In this document: piece by piece, positions 1 to 31,500 of the stretch
Numbering within the stretch: the first letter of the stretch is position 1
How the letters are laid out: each line of letters starts with the position of its first letter
Origin: Dromaius novaehollandiae
Taxonomy: Eukaryota; Chordata; Aves; Casuariiformes; Dromaiidae
DNA length: 64,000 bases
Assembly: GCF_036370855.1 (NCBI RefSeq)
Contig: NC_088102.1
Location: forward strand, 37,981,835-38,045,834
Direction: 5' to 3'
The notes under the pieces: generated by a model
Databases searched by the model: none
Told to the model about the DNA's origin: nothing
What the model saw: the letters and a program-made list of their open reading frames with translations, nothing else
Program-made: the position numbers and the translations under genes

Positions 1-3000
1 TGGGTTAAAATAAGAATATTAACCTGATGGTCTTTATTTGTAGTTTTGAAATAATACTGTTTCATAGGTGCTGATGTCTGCTTTGGCAGGTAATTGTCAA
101 GCCTTTAATCTTTTCAGCCTAGAACAGAAACAGGCTAGATTAAACAAATTGGATTTCATTTATGAAAATAATTTGGGACACTTAATTAAAACATTGAAAT
201 GGCATGTTTATTATCAAAACAGAGCATGTTTTAAACAGCTGACCTAATCGAAATAATTTTCAGAGCACCTGCAACATGTGCTGTTAAGTTGCTTTTTCAC
301 ATCAGTAGACTTTTCTGTAGATGCAGAAAATATTTTGTTCTTTTCAGTTTATTCGGCTAATTTAGTTAAATGAGTAACTGACATTTCAAGTAAATGAATC
401 TCTTATTTGTAGCTACAATGAAAACTGTCCTTTCTTTGGAAGAGGACAAATCCTGCCTGTTTTTTGTATTTGCACTTTGGTCAAAGCTTATTTATAATTC
501 TATAAATAATTATAAATACAGCTTATTTATAAATAATTCTGTACTAAAACAGAAAATTTCAGCCCTGTGAGTCAAGCAGCATATGGAAGGCCGGAGTGCT
601 GGTACTGGCACATAGAGTACGCTGAAAAGGTCCGCAAAGAACTTGGCATTAATATATTGATGGTGATGTACAATGAAGCCAGTTACACCTTATTCGCTGT
701 TCATAACTTTTTTGTTTAAAGTGATAATAAGCAGCTACTTCTTTTTCTCCTGTGCTAATCTAGAATATTAAACTGTGGCTGTGTCCTCCCCTGCAGTGGT
801 GTGTTTTTCCCCTGTCAGTCTTTTGATTAATGCATACGTTACAGTGCTCAGTCTCGTTCCGTGCCATTTCATAGTCTAGTGGAAAAAGGCTGCAACATTT
901 CTTGTAAAAGAAGACCTTTAAAACAAAGTAGTCTATGGCTGATCAGGGATATAAAGTGGACTACTTCTGCAAAACAGCCCTCACTTTTTCTGTGAGTAAA
1001 TGCAGATGTTAAGTCACTTACCGAACTCTCTTTTCCCCCCCCCTTCAGACAGCCCTTTCAGTAGGAAGTACCTATCTTTTGTTACCTGGTGTTTATTTAA
1101 AAGAAATAAATGTACCTAACTCTAATCTAATTTAATCTGATTTAGAATTCAAAAATACAGACCCAGAGAGAGTTAGGCATCAGTAAAGGCAGATTTGTAT
1201 GTGTATGCTTTTTTTTCTTTTTTTATTGAACAAGTGACTTTGGAAATGAATCTCTGCCTTTTGGGGAATATTTAATTTCACTCTATCTAAGTGTTACTTC
1301 TTTTTTACGACCTTGATTGAGGGGAGGGTATTTGTTTGCTGTTCCTTTGCCTGTGTGTGTGTATCAGTTTGTATAGGGCTTTGCATTCAGCACAGATGAA
1401 GATTTACTGTAGAGGGGAATTAGATGGGGAGGAGAGTTCTGCGGTAGGTTTGTAGGAAAAGGTGAGAAAGAAAGAAATGGAAGCAGCAAAGTGCTGAAGA
1501 GATAATATGTAGAGGTATCTAGGAAGCTTACTTCTTTTCATTATAGGTATCCATCCTTCTATGTCCATATATATTTTTATCTTATTTGGAATCTGTATTA
1601 GAAAGAAATCTGTTTTTACATATATACACACATCTATGTATCTATTTCAATTCTCAGATATATGGTTGGGAGAAAATTGAGAAATGATTTTAAAAAAAAT
1701 TAGATATAGAGAGTGGTAGAAATAGTTAGGTTTCCTCAGTTTCACTCTTTGAAACTGGTGACAGTAACGAATACCAGAATTTGGTGGTTTTGGCTTTTGT
1801 TTTTATCTGGATAGGTATTTGTGGAAGTTTTATGCACAATAGCCTCTGACTTTTATCCACTATGAGTTTCTTTTTCTTTTAATGCTTGAGAATAGTACGT
1901 ATCCTCACTCTCAGGAGAACCAGTTTCTGAGATGCTTTGGTAATCTGCATACCCCACTATGTAAGAAATTTGTCCAGTTGACAACATTTAGCAAATATTC
2001 TTGTAGACTGTTCTTTACTCTTCTATCTAAATTTGGTTTGCCACCGTGTGATGGCAAGTATATTTTGCTTACTGTTTTCTAGGGAGATGCCGAGCTTAAT
2101 TCGCGTGTTCTGAGCGGTACTGGGTTTCCCTTATCACCCACAGCCTGTGTCCGAGCTTTCAGTGCAGCTTTTGCACTGCCTTTTTCCTTGATGGTAACAG
2201 GGAGGAGCCTTTGACCTGGGTGGGGAGGATGCTTGTAGCTATGCCTGGAATGGTTTTGAGGTGTGGTTTTTTAATTGTCCTGCAGACAGTGAAATGCAAC
2301 AATAGTAGCTCTACTGGATTGTTTCTCTGTTTCCTTTTATTAGGCAGAAGACTTACTCGCTAACTCAGAAAGAAAACATTTATTTAAATATGCTATGTCT
2401 GAAATTTAAAATGTTAAACTTGATTGAAATGCATTGTTAGGCTTGTGCCCCTTGATCAGCCATCCTAATCTTATGCTCAACAGGCTTGAGTCCAGCCTTG
2501 GGTTAAGTATATTGATGAGTTTGGGTTAAAAATGGGTAAATGAAACTCTCTGACAAAATGTGCCTATGTTAGAGATCCATATCTATTGTGGTTTAACATA
2601 GCTGACATCTTGATGGCATAGCTATTTTATTTAATGTTATTTAATTAGCTCATAATGGAGCAGTGAAGATGGCTGCTGAAATTGAGAAATGATTCTCACA
2701 GCTGATATTTGATACCAGCAAGTGAGAATGACCTCAAAAATCAACTAAAAGTTTTAAGATTTGGAATTATTTTCTTTGTTCGTTTTAAAAGATTACCGGG
2801 ATTCAGAGTTCTTGCTGACTTGAACCTACTGAAATAAGATTGCTTGTTGTGGCTGAATAGTTCTGTTGAGAAAGTTTTTGATTTTTGGATAATGTGTGGG
2901 AATACATACATTATTCACATTCAAAGTATCCACTAGTTTTGTTTGGTCTGCTGGAGGATTGTATAACGTGTGTTTATACAGATGTATAGGTATGCTTTAT

Positions 3001-3890
3001 ATTCATTGTTTTAGATAGTTTCTCAAGTTTTTAATATCGAGAAGTGACGTACTTTGCAGAAATTCTGGTTGGTTTTAAAACTAAATTACCTGACAATCTT
3101 TAAAAAGCACTCCTAAAGCATTAAATTAGCTTTTGAAGTGCAGAATGTAGTGTATGTGTAGTATTCTACAAAAATGTAGAAACCAGTTATATTAAAATAT
3201 TTTAATATTTTATGGTCCAAGTAGAACTAATAATGTAGTAAGTGAAAGATATGTACTTTCTTCTGATACAGAGGACTTTCAGAACTTTGATCATAGACAT
3301 TTTTCTTTCATCCTTACCCTTTTTATTTTAATGTGATAAGATTGCTCATAATTTTACATTTAGAAATTGTATAGTTTACTTACTACATTTAGAAATTATA
3401 TAGTTTATTTATCAAACACTCATTCTATAGGTAAGCTGTATATAGTTAATACCTATGTATAAGGCAAATAGACATGGGAAGGTGTATTCGAAATAGCACT
3501 CTTAGTGAATATACAGTGCATCAAGAATAGTTTAGCAAGTAGTTATTTTCATTTTGCAAAATTAGTCAGTTCAGTCAGTTATCAGGTCTTTTACCTATCA
3601 GTGCTTTCCTTCAGAGAAGGACAAGTGTTGCTGTGATAGGGAACTTAAATTTAAATGTTTTATCAGCTCTTTATTTCTTCTGCTTACACTGACTTGTGGT
3701 CCTTGTTTTGATTCTGATCTCCTGCTAATAAAATTCAGGATGAACAATAGATAACTAATGAATCTGCGTGCATCATTGCTGATTAAAAACTGAACGGGGG
3801 GAAATTGGCATAAATATTCATAGAAACATTATGTAATTATTAGCCTTTGTTAACTGGTATCTTATTTGTATTTTGTTATTTTCTACCTAG
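1..3890 (+). other. PALS1: PALS1 intron, 3' part
   Basis: AT-rich intron leading to the first visible coding exon. I looked for the preceding PALS1 exon (ending near SPHYAVKIL) and did not find it. The stretch holds a diverged ~24-bp tandem duplication at about 3355-3407 and a start-less open frame at 537-719. No interspersed repeat was recognised. Confidence 0.85.
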
Positions 3891-23121
<19,231 letters not shown>

Positions 23122-23476
23122 AAGAGAACAATTCCAAGGGACAAATGAACTTCAATCTAGCAATCTTTCAAAGAAGATTGTGTGCAGGTCTGCCCAATTC
23201 TAATAATAGATGGGAATGTAAGCTCTAGACCTTGGTGGCTATATACTTTGCCAGTGAAATTGTGTATTACTGAAAAAATCCACTAATCAGCTTGTGAGCT
23301 GATTTAACTAATTTAGAGATTGTCCAAGTTTTCCTTCTCTGTGATCTAAAAATGGAGATGCTTAAGTCAGTACTAAATTCTAAAGCTTTAGATAGATTTT
23401 TCTGGTAACTGCTTTTATACATAAATACACCCTATTTTTAACCTAGAATCACCGTTATAAAATTAAAGATTTTAAG

Positions 23477-23493
23477 TATGTGCATGTATGTGC

Positions 23494-23526
<33 letters not shown>
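23477..23526. repeat. (GT)n(AT)n dinucleotide tract in PALS1 3'UTR
   Basis: Imperfect gtatgtgcatg lead-in, then a short pure (GT) run followed by about nine (TA) units. It lies in the inferred 3'UTR, so it would be transcribed. Confidence 0.9.
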
Positions 23527-26082
23527 GTCCACGTTGTCACATAGTTATAAATATTAATGTTATTTAACACTTAACTTAATGACTTTGTGGGACATGATGG
23601 TAGTTCAGGAGCATAATTTTACAGATCATTGGGCAGAGAAATAATCTACACATGAAATGTTAATGAGAAACCTTTCCTGTTTTAAAAATACACAGAATGA
23701 AGATGCCACTCTGGTCTGGAGCTGCCCTGTGAGGCTTGAGTTTATTTTTTAATTCTAAAAAACATTCCACTTTCTAATAGCACTGTAATTGGAAAATATG
23801 TATAATGTAAATATTTCAATCCTTGGGTCTTTTTAGTCAGACTTTGTAAGTCAGATATGACTGCACATTAATTTTAGGTCCAATCAAAGATGAATATTAT
23901 ATTGATCTTTAGATGTGATATTTTTATGGAGTTTTCATTAAAACTTATTGACTGATTGGAGCCACTGTTCTCCACGGATCTGTAGAGATATTTAGAAAGG
24001 CAAAGGTTATATTTTTATGAAAAATACATTGTTATAAAACATGCTGATTAAGAATAAACAAATTTCCTCATGTTTTATAACAAAGGATACTGACTAAAAC
24101 AGAATGATGTGCTGAATATGGGACGACGGTGGTGTTGGGGATGGTTCTCTCTGGAAATGGTTCGTCTTGTGGCAGTTGCTCTAATGGATAGCTAACTGGA
24201 ATTAAAATAGCTGAATGTAGCTACTGTATTGCAAAGTAGCATTTCAATTCACCAGCAATGTATTGTCCTGCATTTGCTCAGTACAAGTACAAGTAAAACA
24301 CTGGCAACTGACAGAGAAGTCACAAGAAAGGGGAACATTTGGAACTGTTAAAACAAACAAAAAAAACTTGAAACAAGTAAACAGAAGGCAAGGTCTGTCT
24401 GTGTCCTAGCATGTTTTGTGAAGCAGATCACATCTCTGCATCCTCAAATAATTACCTGAGCTGTGAAGGTTTAACTACTAAAGCTCTGCATCTGCAGTAC
24501 GGCTATTCTATCGCTGAAGCTAACTAAATAGTATTATCTTGGCTGGTTTGCTAATGGGTAGCATGAAGAACCTTGAATGTGAATGTTTCTCTTAATTTTA
24601 GCCATAGCATTTCCTTGTTCCTACAGGTAAAACACTGGAGTTATGTCAATGTGTAGTTCACTCCTGTCTAATGCTGATGGATGAAAAGGTAGTTGATTTC
24701 TTCCATACTGTCTTGCATATATTCTTCAAGTTCTGATGGAACAAATTTATACCCATTGTTGAGAACACAAAGTGTACAGCAAATGTGAAGAAGCTGTGTC
24801 AGATCATTTTCCTAGTTCCTGATGTGCTGCATTGAAAAATGGAAGTATAGAGTGCATTCCAGTTTTGTTATAGCAAAATTATTTGCTGGTTTAATTGTTT
24901 TTAGGGCTAAACAAATTAAGCAATTAGTGAGGTTAGCTAGTGACCCTTCAGAAAGGAAGAGGGTTGGAAACTTACCTTCAGTTCATTTCAGTGTTAGAAA
25001 TAATTTAATAATTCTATCTGTTGGCCTAAGGGCTAGAGATTCAAAATAATGGCTTTTTGCCTCACATTACAGGCATGTTCTCACTTTAATCCTGACTCTG
25101 TTAGGACAGCTACAACATTCAGTTATATTGCATAGTCAGTGCAGCATAGATGACAGAACACCAGTTCTGCCCCCTCCCTTTTTTTAGAAAGATAATTGGA
25201 AGATGTTTTAGGCTTTGTTATTGACTGTTTCATAGTTGGACAAGAAGGTGGAAAGCAGTAGAATGTGGTAAGGGTGACCTAGCTCAGCTAGGTAGGTATC
25301 ACCCAAATTCTTGCAGTCACAATCACCGTAAGATAGTTGCTCTATCCCCTTATGTATTCAGTGTTTATATGCAGCATCAGTCACATTAAATCACGCCATT
25401 ATTGTATTTGACTAATTTTTGTCCCCCCACGTTACCGAAATTATTATACAAATAAGCTTTTGAATGTAGACTTAAAAAATGTTGCATTAAGTTCAGCTCT
25501 ACTCTCTTAATTATCAAGACACACAGCATACACTGACATCCATATAGGCAGGTGCTATGATAGTTTATAGCCAATGTAGTTTTGCCTTCAGCTGAAAGGC
25601 TTGAGCAACACTGAGAAATGTACCGCACTGAGAAATGTACCACGCTGTCCATCTGCCACCAGTTTGGACCTGGAACTACCTTGTATAAGAAATTGTTCTG
25701 CCTTTTTTTAAGAACAACATGTGTTAATTCCATTAGAGTAAAAGAGAATATGCAGTCTTCACTACTGAAACACTTCAGCGTTATCACAGGCTTTGTAGTG
25801 AGCTGTACCAGACTCAAAGGAGGGTACTGTTATTTTTATCAGTCCAGATTTAATTAAAAATAAACTTGTTAGCTTAATTGCATAAAAGAATTTTTGAATG
25901 TAATTATATGTGGCTTTTTAAAGTATAAGATGGGGGTTTAATGCCTTAAATAATTAAGGTAACTTTATTGAGACCTGTGGTTAGCCCCACATTGTACTTT
26001 TATACATGTACCTGCACTCTGTATTTTTGAGACATCATGAACTGCACACTAATGTAAAAATGTAAAATATTTTTAGATTTAA

Positions 26083-26088
26083 AATAAA
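26083..26088 (+). promoter_or_regulatory. PALS1: Poly(A) signal AATAAA, likely distal end of PALS1
   Basis: AATAAA within tttaaaataaatcaccg, followed about 50 bases later by a GTGTT-containing stretch. It is the last forward signal before the region where ATP6V1D ends on the other strand. Confidence 0.55.
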
Positions 26089-26105
26089 TCACCGTACAAT
26101 TTTAT

Positions 26106-26575
26106 TTCTTATAGTGGCTCTTGAAGTCTTCTTCCTACTGTGTTCCTGAATGTGTTAAAGATGCTCTGAGACTTTGACCCATCAGTGCCCTAGGGCATGT
26201 TCTCTGTACCTCTCCCACTGGATGTATGGTGTCAGAAGGGCACAGGAAATATTCTTCAACTGTACAGTTTCTCTCAACTGTTGTCTTACTGTAATTTTCT
26301 TATAGTTGCTGCTTAATTTTTTAAATTTAGTTTAATCCCTATTTTTATTTCTTCTCGAAATCACTGTCTCCTTCCCTTCACTCTAAACTCCAGGACTTTA
26401 TCAGTGACATTTTCTGGGTTCTAGCTGTAAATCACCTGCCCTGATGTGATCCATTTTCAGATGAACCTGCCTGTCATCTTGTTTGGGAAAAGCCATAGAA
26501 GATCATTTGTCAGGATTTCAATGCTCCAGAACACAGTAAGTTTTGGAATAGACTTCTAAAATTCTCTCAGTTTGT
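26106..26575. other. Intergenic gap between convergent PALS1 and ATP6V1D
   Basis: About 0.5 kb between the inferred 3' ends. It is pyrimidine-rich on the plus strand and includes a second minus-strand AATAAA (tttatt, near 26344) that could be a further ATP6V1D end. No gene is seen. Confidence 0.5.
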
Positions 26576-28381
26576 TGACCTAGGATCCATTTGTACTTTA
26601 TTCCATTCTAAAACCATCTTCATTTGAGTTCTGCACCATCTAAGACAGTTAACTGCTATATGATAAACTGCTGCCTGTAGAAGGAGGAAGGATACTGTTA
26701 CATAGCTTTTAGTCCAAGTTGCAAAAAACTGTTCAACCAACAGATACAACCTTCCCTATGCTAAGCTTACGCTGAAAGTCAGAATTCATAGGAGCCGTTC
26801 TGCCTGAGGCCTGATGGTTATCTTCAGTAACACAACTTAAACCTATTACTAGCACATCTTTTTCCAGCAACTAAAAGCAGGATCTTCCCTGGGTTGACAA
26901 AACAATCATTTCAGCATAGTACAACCAAAAAGTACTTCTTAAGGATGACTCTGATGAAGAGCAGTAGTTGAAGAAATAAGAATTAATTCCCCTTACAAAG
27001 TTCCTTTGTGGCAGTACACATCTGTTCCATTAGTTAGATAAGGATCCTTTTTTCTATCACTAGGACAAGGATTTGTAAATACATCCTTCCCCTTACTTCT
27101 CTTGGCTGAAGAATGGTTTTAGGGGAAGACAAAGCAGTTCCCTTTCACCCCCGTTAAATCTTCTTGTTGCTAGTGAGGGAAGTCTCTGGTAGAACATATG
27201 CAGGCCAGAAAATAATGTTAGATGGGAGGTCAACACAAATCAAAAGCAGAAGGCTCTCTTTTTCAAGCTGGACCTGTAATCCTACAAGCAGGTTTGGATT
27301 TAGTATTCAGCTGTGCTGCTTTCAGTGTTAAAAGAGAAAAGAAATGCTTCATGCAATTATAAAAAAGACTTTATGAAATGTGTTACAGAAACTGATTTCC
27401 TCAGCCACTGTTCTAGACTCCCCTAATCAGCCCAGGACATGAAGAACCACAGCAAGAATGGACTAGAAGTTTAACTCTGCTCTGCTTGCCTATCTACTTG
27501 TTGCAATGACGATTTAGCAACATATAGTGGGATAGCTCAGCAGAGGTTCATATGCGGCAGAACAGTGTCACTTCTTGGTTTCTTATCTAACAAGGTAAAG
27601 TTTAAGTGAATGTGGATACAGCCTGTAAAGGGATGCCCAGCACAGGTTCTAAGTTAGGGTCAGGGGAAACAGCATTATTTTGAAATAAACACTACAGTTT
27701 CCAAGCATTTAAGACCACCATCCTCTAGCAACTTGGTCCAGACACCAGACACTTAACACTTGAAATTTTTTACTTGTTTCTAGCACAGACAGTACACAAG
27801 TTGGCAGAACCTCTAATTAAAACCATGGGCATTTTAGGCCAATGGTAACAATCATGCAACAGAATAAATCATGTAAGACTGTGGATTTCATCAGTGGGTT
27901 AGAAAATGTAGGTGTCTATACTCGCATTTGGCTTCAAACTGTGCCAATACCTGCTTTAAGTAACTAACAGTTCAGCAGCAAAAACTTTGTGTGCATCTCC
28001 CTCCCTAAATAACAGTTTCTACGGTTATAGTAGAAAGGGGAGGAATGAGAAAAGAATCTGATTAGAGAAATCCAGAGCCATCCTGCAAAAGGAACAAGTG
28101 TGGACACTCATTCCTACTGTGTAAGGAAACTGGAGGGACAGAAAAAGACTCTTGATAGTATCCATTAAAACCAACAATAAAAGGCTTTCTTGATAGTAAA
28201 ACACCTGCAATCAAATTCACAAATTTCTAATATCCCAGAAGAAATCCACAATGCAGTCAACTCAGATTTATACATCAACTGAGAAGCCACGAATATCACT
28301 GAGGCAACACATTGGGAGTTATATTGCAATTGGACATTGTCTTCTGGGTCCCCCACTCCCCTATACAACATTTGTGCCGGG
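26576..28381 (-). other. ATP6V1D: ATP6V1D 3'UTR (inferred extent)
   Basis: Sequence downstream of the minus-strand stop codon with no convincing open frame on either strand. Its end is set only by the candidate poly(A) signal at 26597-26602. Confidence 0.4.
26597..26602 (-). promoter_or_regulatory. ATP6V1D: Poly(A) signal AATAAA (minus), candidate end of ATP6V1D
   Basis: On the minus strand it reads ggaataaagtacaaatgg. It would give ATP6V1D a 3'UTR of about 1.8 kb. Nearer variant signals (TATAAA near 28263, CATAAA near 27360) could make shorter forms. Confidence 0.4.
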
Positions 28382-28523
28382 TTACTCAAAGAGAAGGTCT
28401 TCATCCTTCTCTTCCACTAAGAGGTTGGCAGGTTCACGCTCCCCACCAGCAGCTCTCCGCAGCTCCCGTTCCTTCTCAGATTTTTCTTTCAGTACTTTTT
28501 TCTTTTCTTGTATCTTCTTTAAC
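28382..28523 (-). CDS. ATP6V1D: ATP6V1D coding exon 9, residues 201-247 and stop
   Basis: [20 protein letters not shown] onward, ending [10 protein letters not shown] and TAA. The acceptor is cttcacag. The acidic C-terminal tail is typical of the animal protein. Confidence 0.97.
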
Positions 28524-31500
28524 CTGTGAAGAACACATGATTTATCAGTGAAAACAATATGATGTTTTCATAAAACAGGTTAGCAGCAAAGATGCAATAC
28601 AACTTGGATGTGATAAAACTGTTGAAGAAGTTCCCCAGCAAATGAAGATCCTATAACAAATGGCAAAAGGCTCTTATGCCTACCTGCTGCCCCTGAAAAA
28701 AAAACAAACTACCTTGCAGATTAAAAAAAGAAAAAAGAGTTAATCTAAACTCTAAATTACATTCTTGACCCTAAACACTGCCTTACACTGCTCTGCTTTT
28801 CTTGAATGAAGAAAATTCCTTAACCTATTTCAGGTATGACATTTTTCACTTCAGGGAGCCCAAAACAGACCAGCAATGGAAGAGGCACGACTAAAGCAGA
28901 GCACTTTCATGTACTGTATTCCATCCTCTGGATGCATGATAAAGACTACAAGGCACAATCAAGTAGAAGGGATCTGTTAGTAACTTTGAGACAAGTAACT
29001 GCAGATCTCCAATTGCCCATCTCTGCGAATTCAATGTGCAGCAAGAACCAGATCATTTTTAACAGTGTTCACTGACAGATTTGGTGAATAGCTCTCTAAA
29101 CGGCATTCTGAGGAGTTTGGTCTATTTGAGAAAAAGAGACCAGCCTTGTCTTGTTTTTGATACTTACTTACCTGTAGAATTCCTCTCGTTCTCTTTCATC
29201 CAGTTCTGTGATGATGTAAGAAAGAGTACGCTCAATCTTGGGAATAATCACTAAAAAAAAATACAAATACGGAAGTTGTTGGACTGCTGTTATATTAGCC
29301 AGGAAATTATTTAATGCAGTGCAGGGATAGTTATTTAAAGTTTCTTTAAAAAAAAAAAATCCAGTCCACCTGTTGTGGCTTTTGAATGAAAACTACATTA
29401 TTCCATCACATTGTCAGAAAGTTGTTTAATATACAGCACTTTTACCCACCACATTCTGATCTAATTACTTTGAGAAAGCCATCACATCCAGCTGTAATGA
29501 AGAAAATATTCAAATATACCATCACAAGGGAAGATTAAACAAAGTTTGGCACAAGAGCTGGGCAGTTCTGAAGAATACATGCCAGAAACCGCCTTTTCAA
29601 AGGGGAAAGCTGTTATCAACACTGCCGAAGTTTGAAAGGCTGCAGAGGAAGCCTTTGCCTTAATTTGTTGAGTGAAAACCACAGAAAAAGCCTGCAATTT
29701 CAAAGGAATAAATCTACAGAAAAAAGTATTGAAGAGGACAGTTTAGAATCATTTATTAAAATAAGCTAATGTATATTGTGTACATGCAAAGATGATTAAA
29801 TTACAGCTGTCAACAACTCAAAAAGAAATGTGAAATAACCAAAGCACCCTGATTACTACAGCAAAAGGAATTACAACTGTACTGTGCATGGGCAGTACTT
29901 AAAAAATAGCAAGAGACAAATTTACAAACAGGAACATGAAGGATAAGGAATTCAGATCAAAGATAAATACCAAAGAATGTACATCAGGCTCTGCTTCCTA
30001 TAACCTGAACCTGAATTTAACCACGATTACTCTCTAGATGCCTATTCTACCATCCCATCCAAAAACAAAAAGTCACAACCTCTAGGCTGGACACCACCAA
30101 TCCAGTTTCAAAAGCTGTAAGTTGTTTCCTAGCTGTAAGCTAGGAAACATTACAAAAGCAGCTATTAAAACATCTTAACACATAACAACATCCCTCCCTT
30201 TTGTTTCCAGTCAACAGACTTGATGACATAAGTCAAAGATGACTGGCAGACACTCCACAATACACATTTTTGAAGTCTTTATACTCAGTGCAATGTCCTA
30301 AGTCCTTTCTCATGTTTGCATACTCATTTATCTCTGTGTGCTCCAGCCACAGTTCTCGTGGACTTTTATAACAGGAAAGGAGTTGAAAGAAGAGCAGCTC
30401 TTCTGGAGCAGTCTTCCAGGACTCTGCTCTCCATATTGTAAGGAAATTCAAAAATACTATGCAGGGCAAATACTCACCATGTTCAATTGCATTCACACGT
30501 CTGTTTGTTATTTTAATGGCTTCATCCAAAGTAACAAAGGATGTCTGATGGAAAGACATTCAATAATTAATACATAACAAAACAAACTCAGCATTTTCAT
30601 TAATCCTACAAACAAAACAGACAAAATTCTTGATGGGAGCAGAATTGTTTCTGCTAATGTCAGTGCTCTCACTATTAACAGATTACATCTGAACGCTGCA
30701 CATCAGCAGTTACAAGTCTACTATACCAAATACTAACTCCCTGAAGAAAGTTTCTTCTTTGCATTTTTGACTAATGAAATCAGTGAAACTGTAGTATAAC
30801 TGAGTTTTATGACCGAAAAAGGCCTGCAACTGTGTACTGTGATAAACTAAAGGATTATAGTACAGCTGAAAGCATTAGGTTGCAATCACTGAGACCACTT
30901 TACTGTCATTTATGAACTGCGAGAAACCAGAGACCCCTTCCCTCTCCCTCCCATTTTTTTTTCCTCCCATCAACCTGTAAGGAGGCCAGTTCTACAAGCA
31001 ACTCCACAGCTTTGGCATAGTTCCTCTTCAGCTTAGCCAGCTGTTCTCCACCCCTGGCCAAGCCAGTCAGCTCATAACCTGAAAAAAAAAAAAAAAACAA
31101 ATAATATCTCCTGCTAATGCCATTATGGCGTTTCCTTACCAGAGAAAAATTAGTATTTTACAAACTACAGGGATACAAGATGGCTCAGGAACTGACAAGG
31201 TAAAGTCTGCCCATTAACAAATCTCTTCATATAGTGGTTTATGTAAAAAGTCATTGTTTGCATGTCCACAGTAAGATCTGCCAGTCTTAAAAACCTTCTA
31301 ACCTTAACCTTAAAAACTGGTCATCGAGACCAATCTTCCTCTAGTGTGAAAAACACACTGATTTAGGGAGTTAAAATCCACTATAGCCTCTAATAACAAC
31401 TCCTCCATGTCACAGGAACACAGGTAAAGCATCATAGAGGAAACACATACTACTATGCCTATACTGTGAACTGACTTATCAGCAAGGCATGACAATATTT

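Larger units (their letters stand above)
23122..26105 (+). other. PALS1: PALS1 3'UTR (inferred extent)
   Basis: About 3 kb after the TGA, free of long open frames and AT-rich. Candidate poly(A) signals lie at 24053-24058, 25859-25864 and 26083-26088. The last is followed by a G/T-containing stretch and is the best distal end. A (GT)n(AT)n tract lies at about 23477-23526. The true end needs transcript data. Confidence 0.6.

Noticed and set aside
1030-1090. C/T tract ending in cag at 1048 followed by a short segment and gtg, resembling a small exon
   Set aside because: The putative exon of about 40 bases has no PALS1-like coding content and the downstream donor is poor.
1-3890. Search for the upstream PALS1 coding exons
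   Set aside because: No match to the expected sequence before residue 123 was found in any plus frame, so these exons must lie outside the window.
25277-25293. 17-base palindrome acctagct-c-agctaggt in PALS1 3'UTR
   Set aside because: Eight-base arms with a one-base centre are common enough by chance and the single-base loop cannot fold well as RNA.
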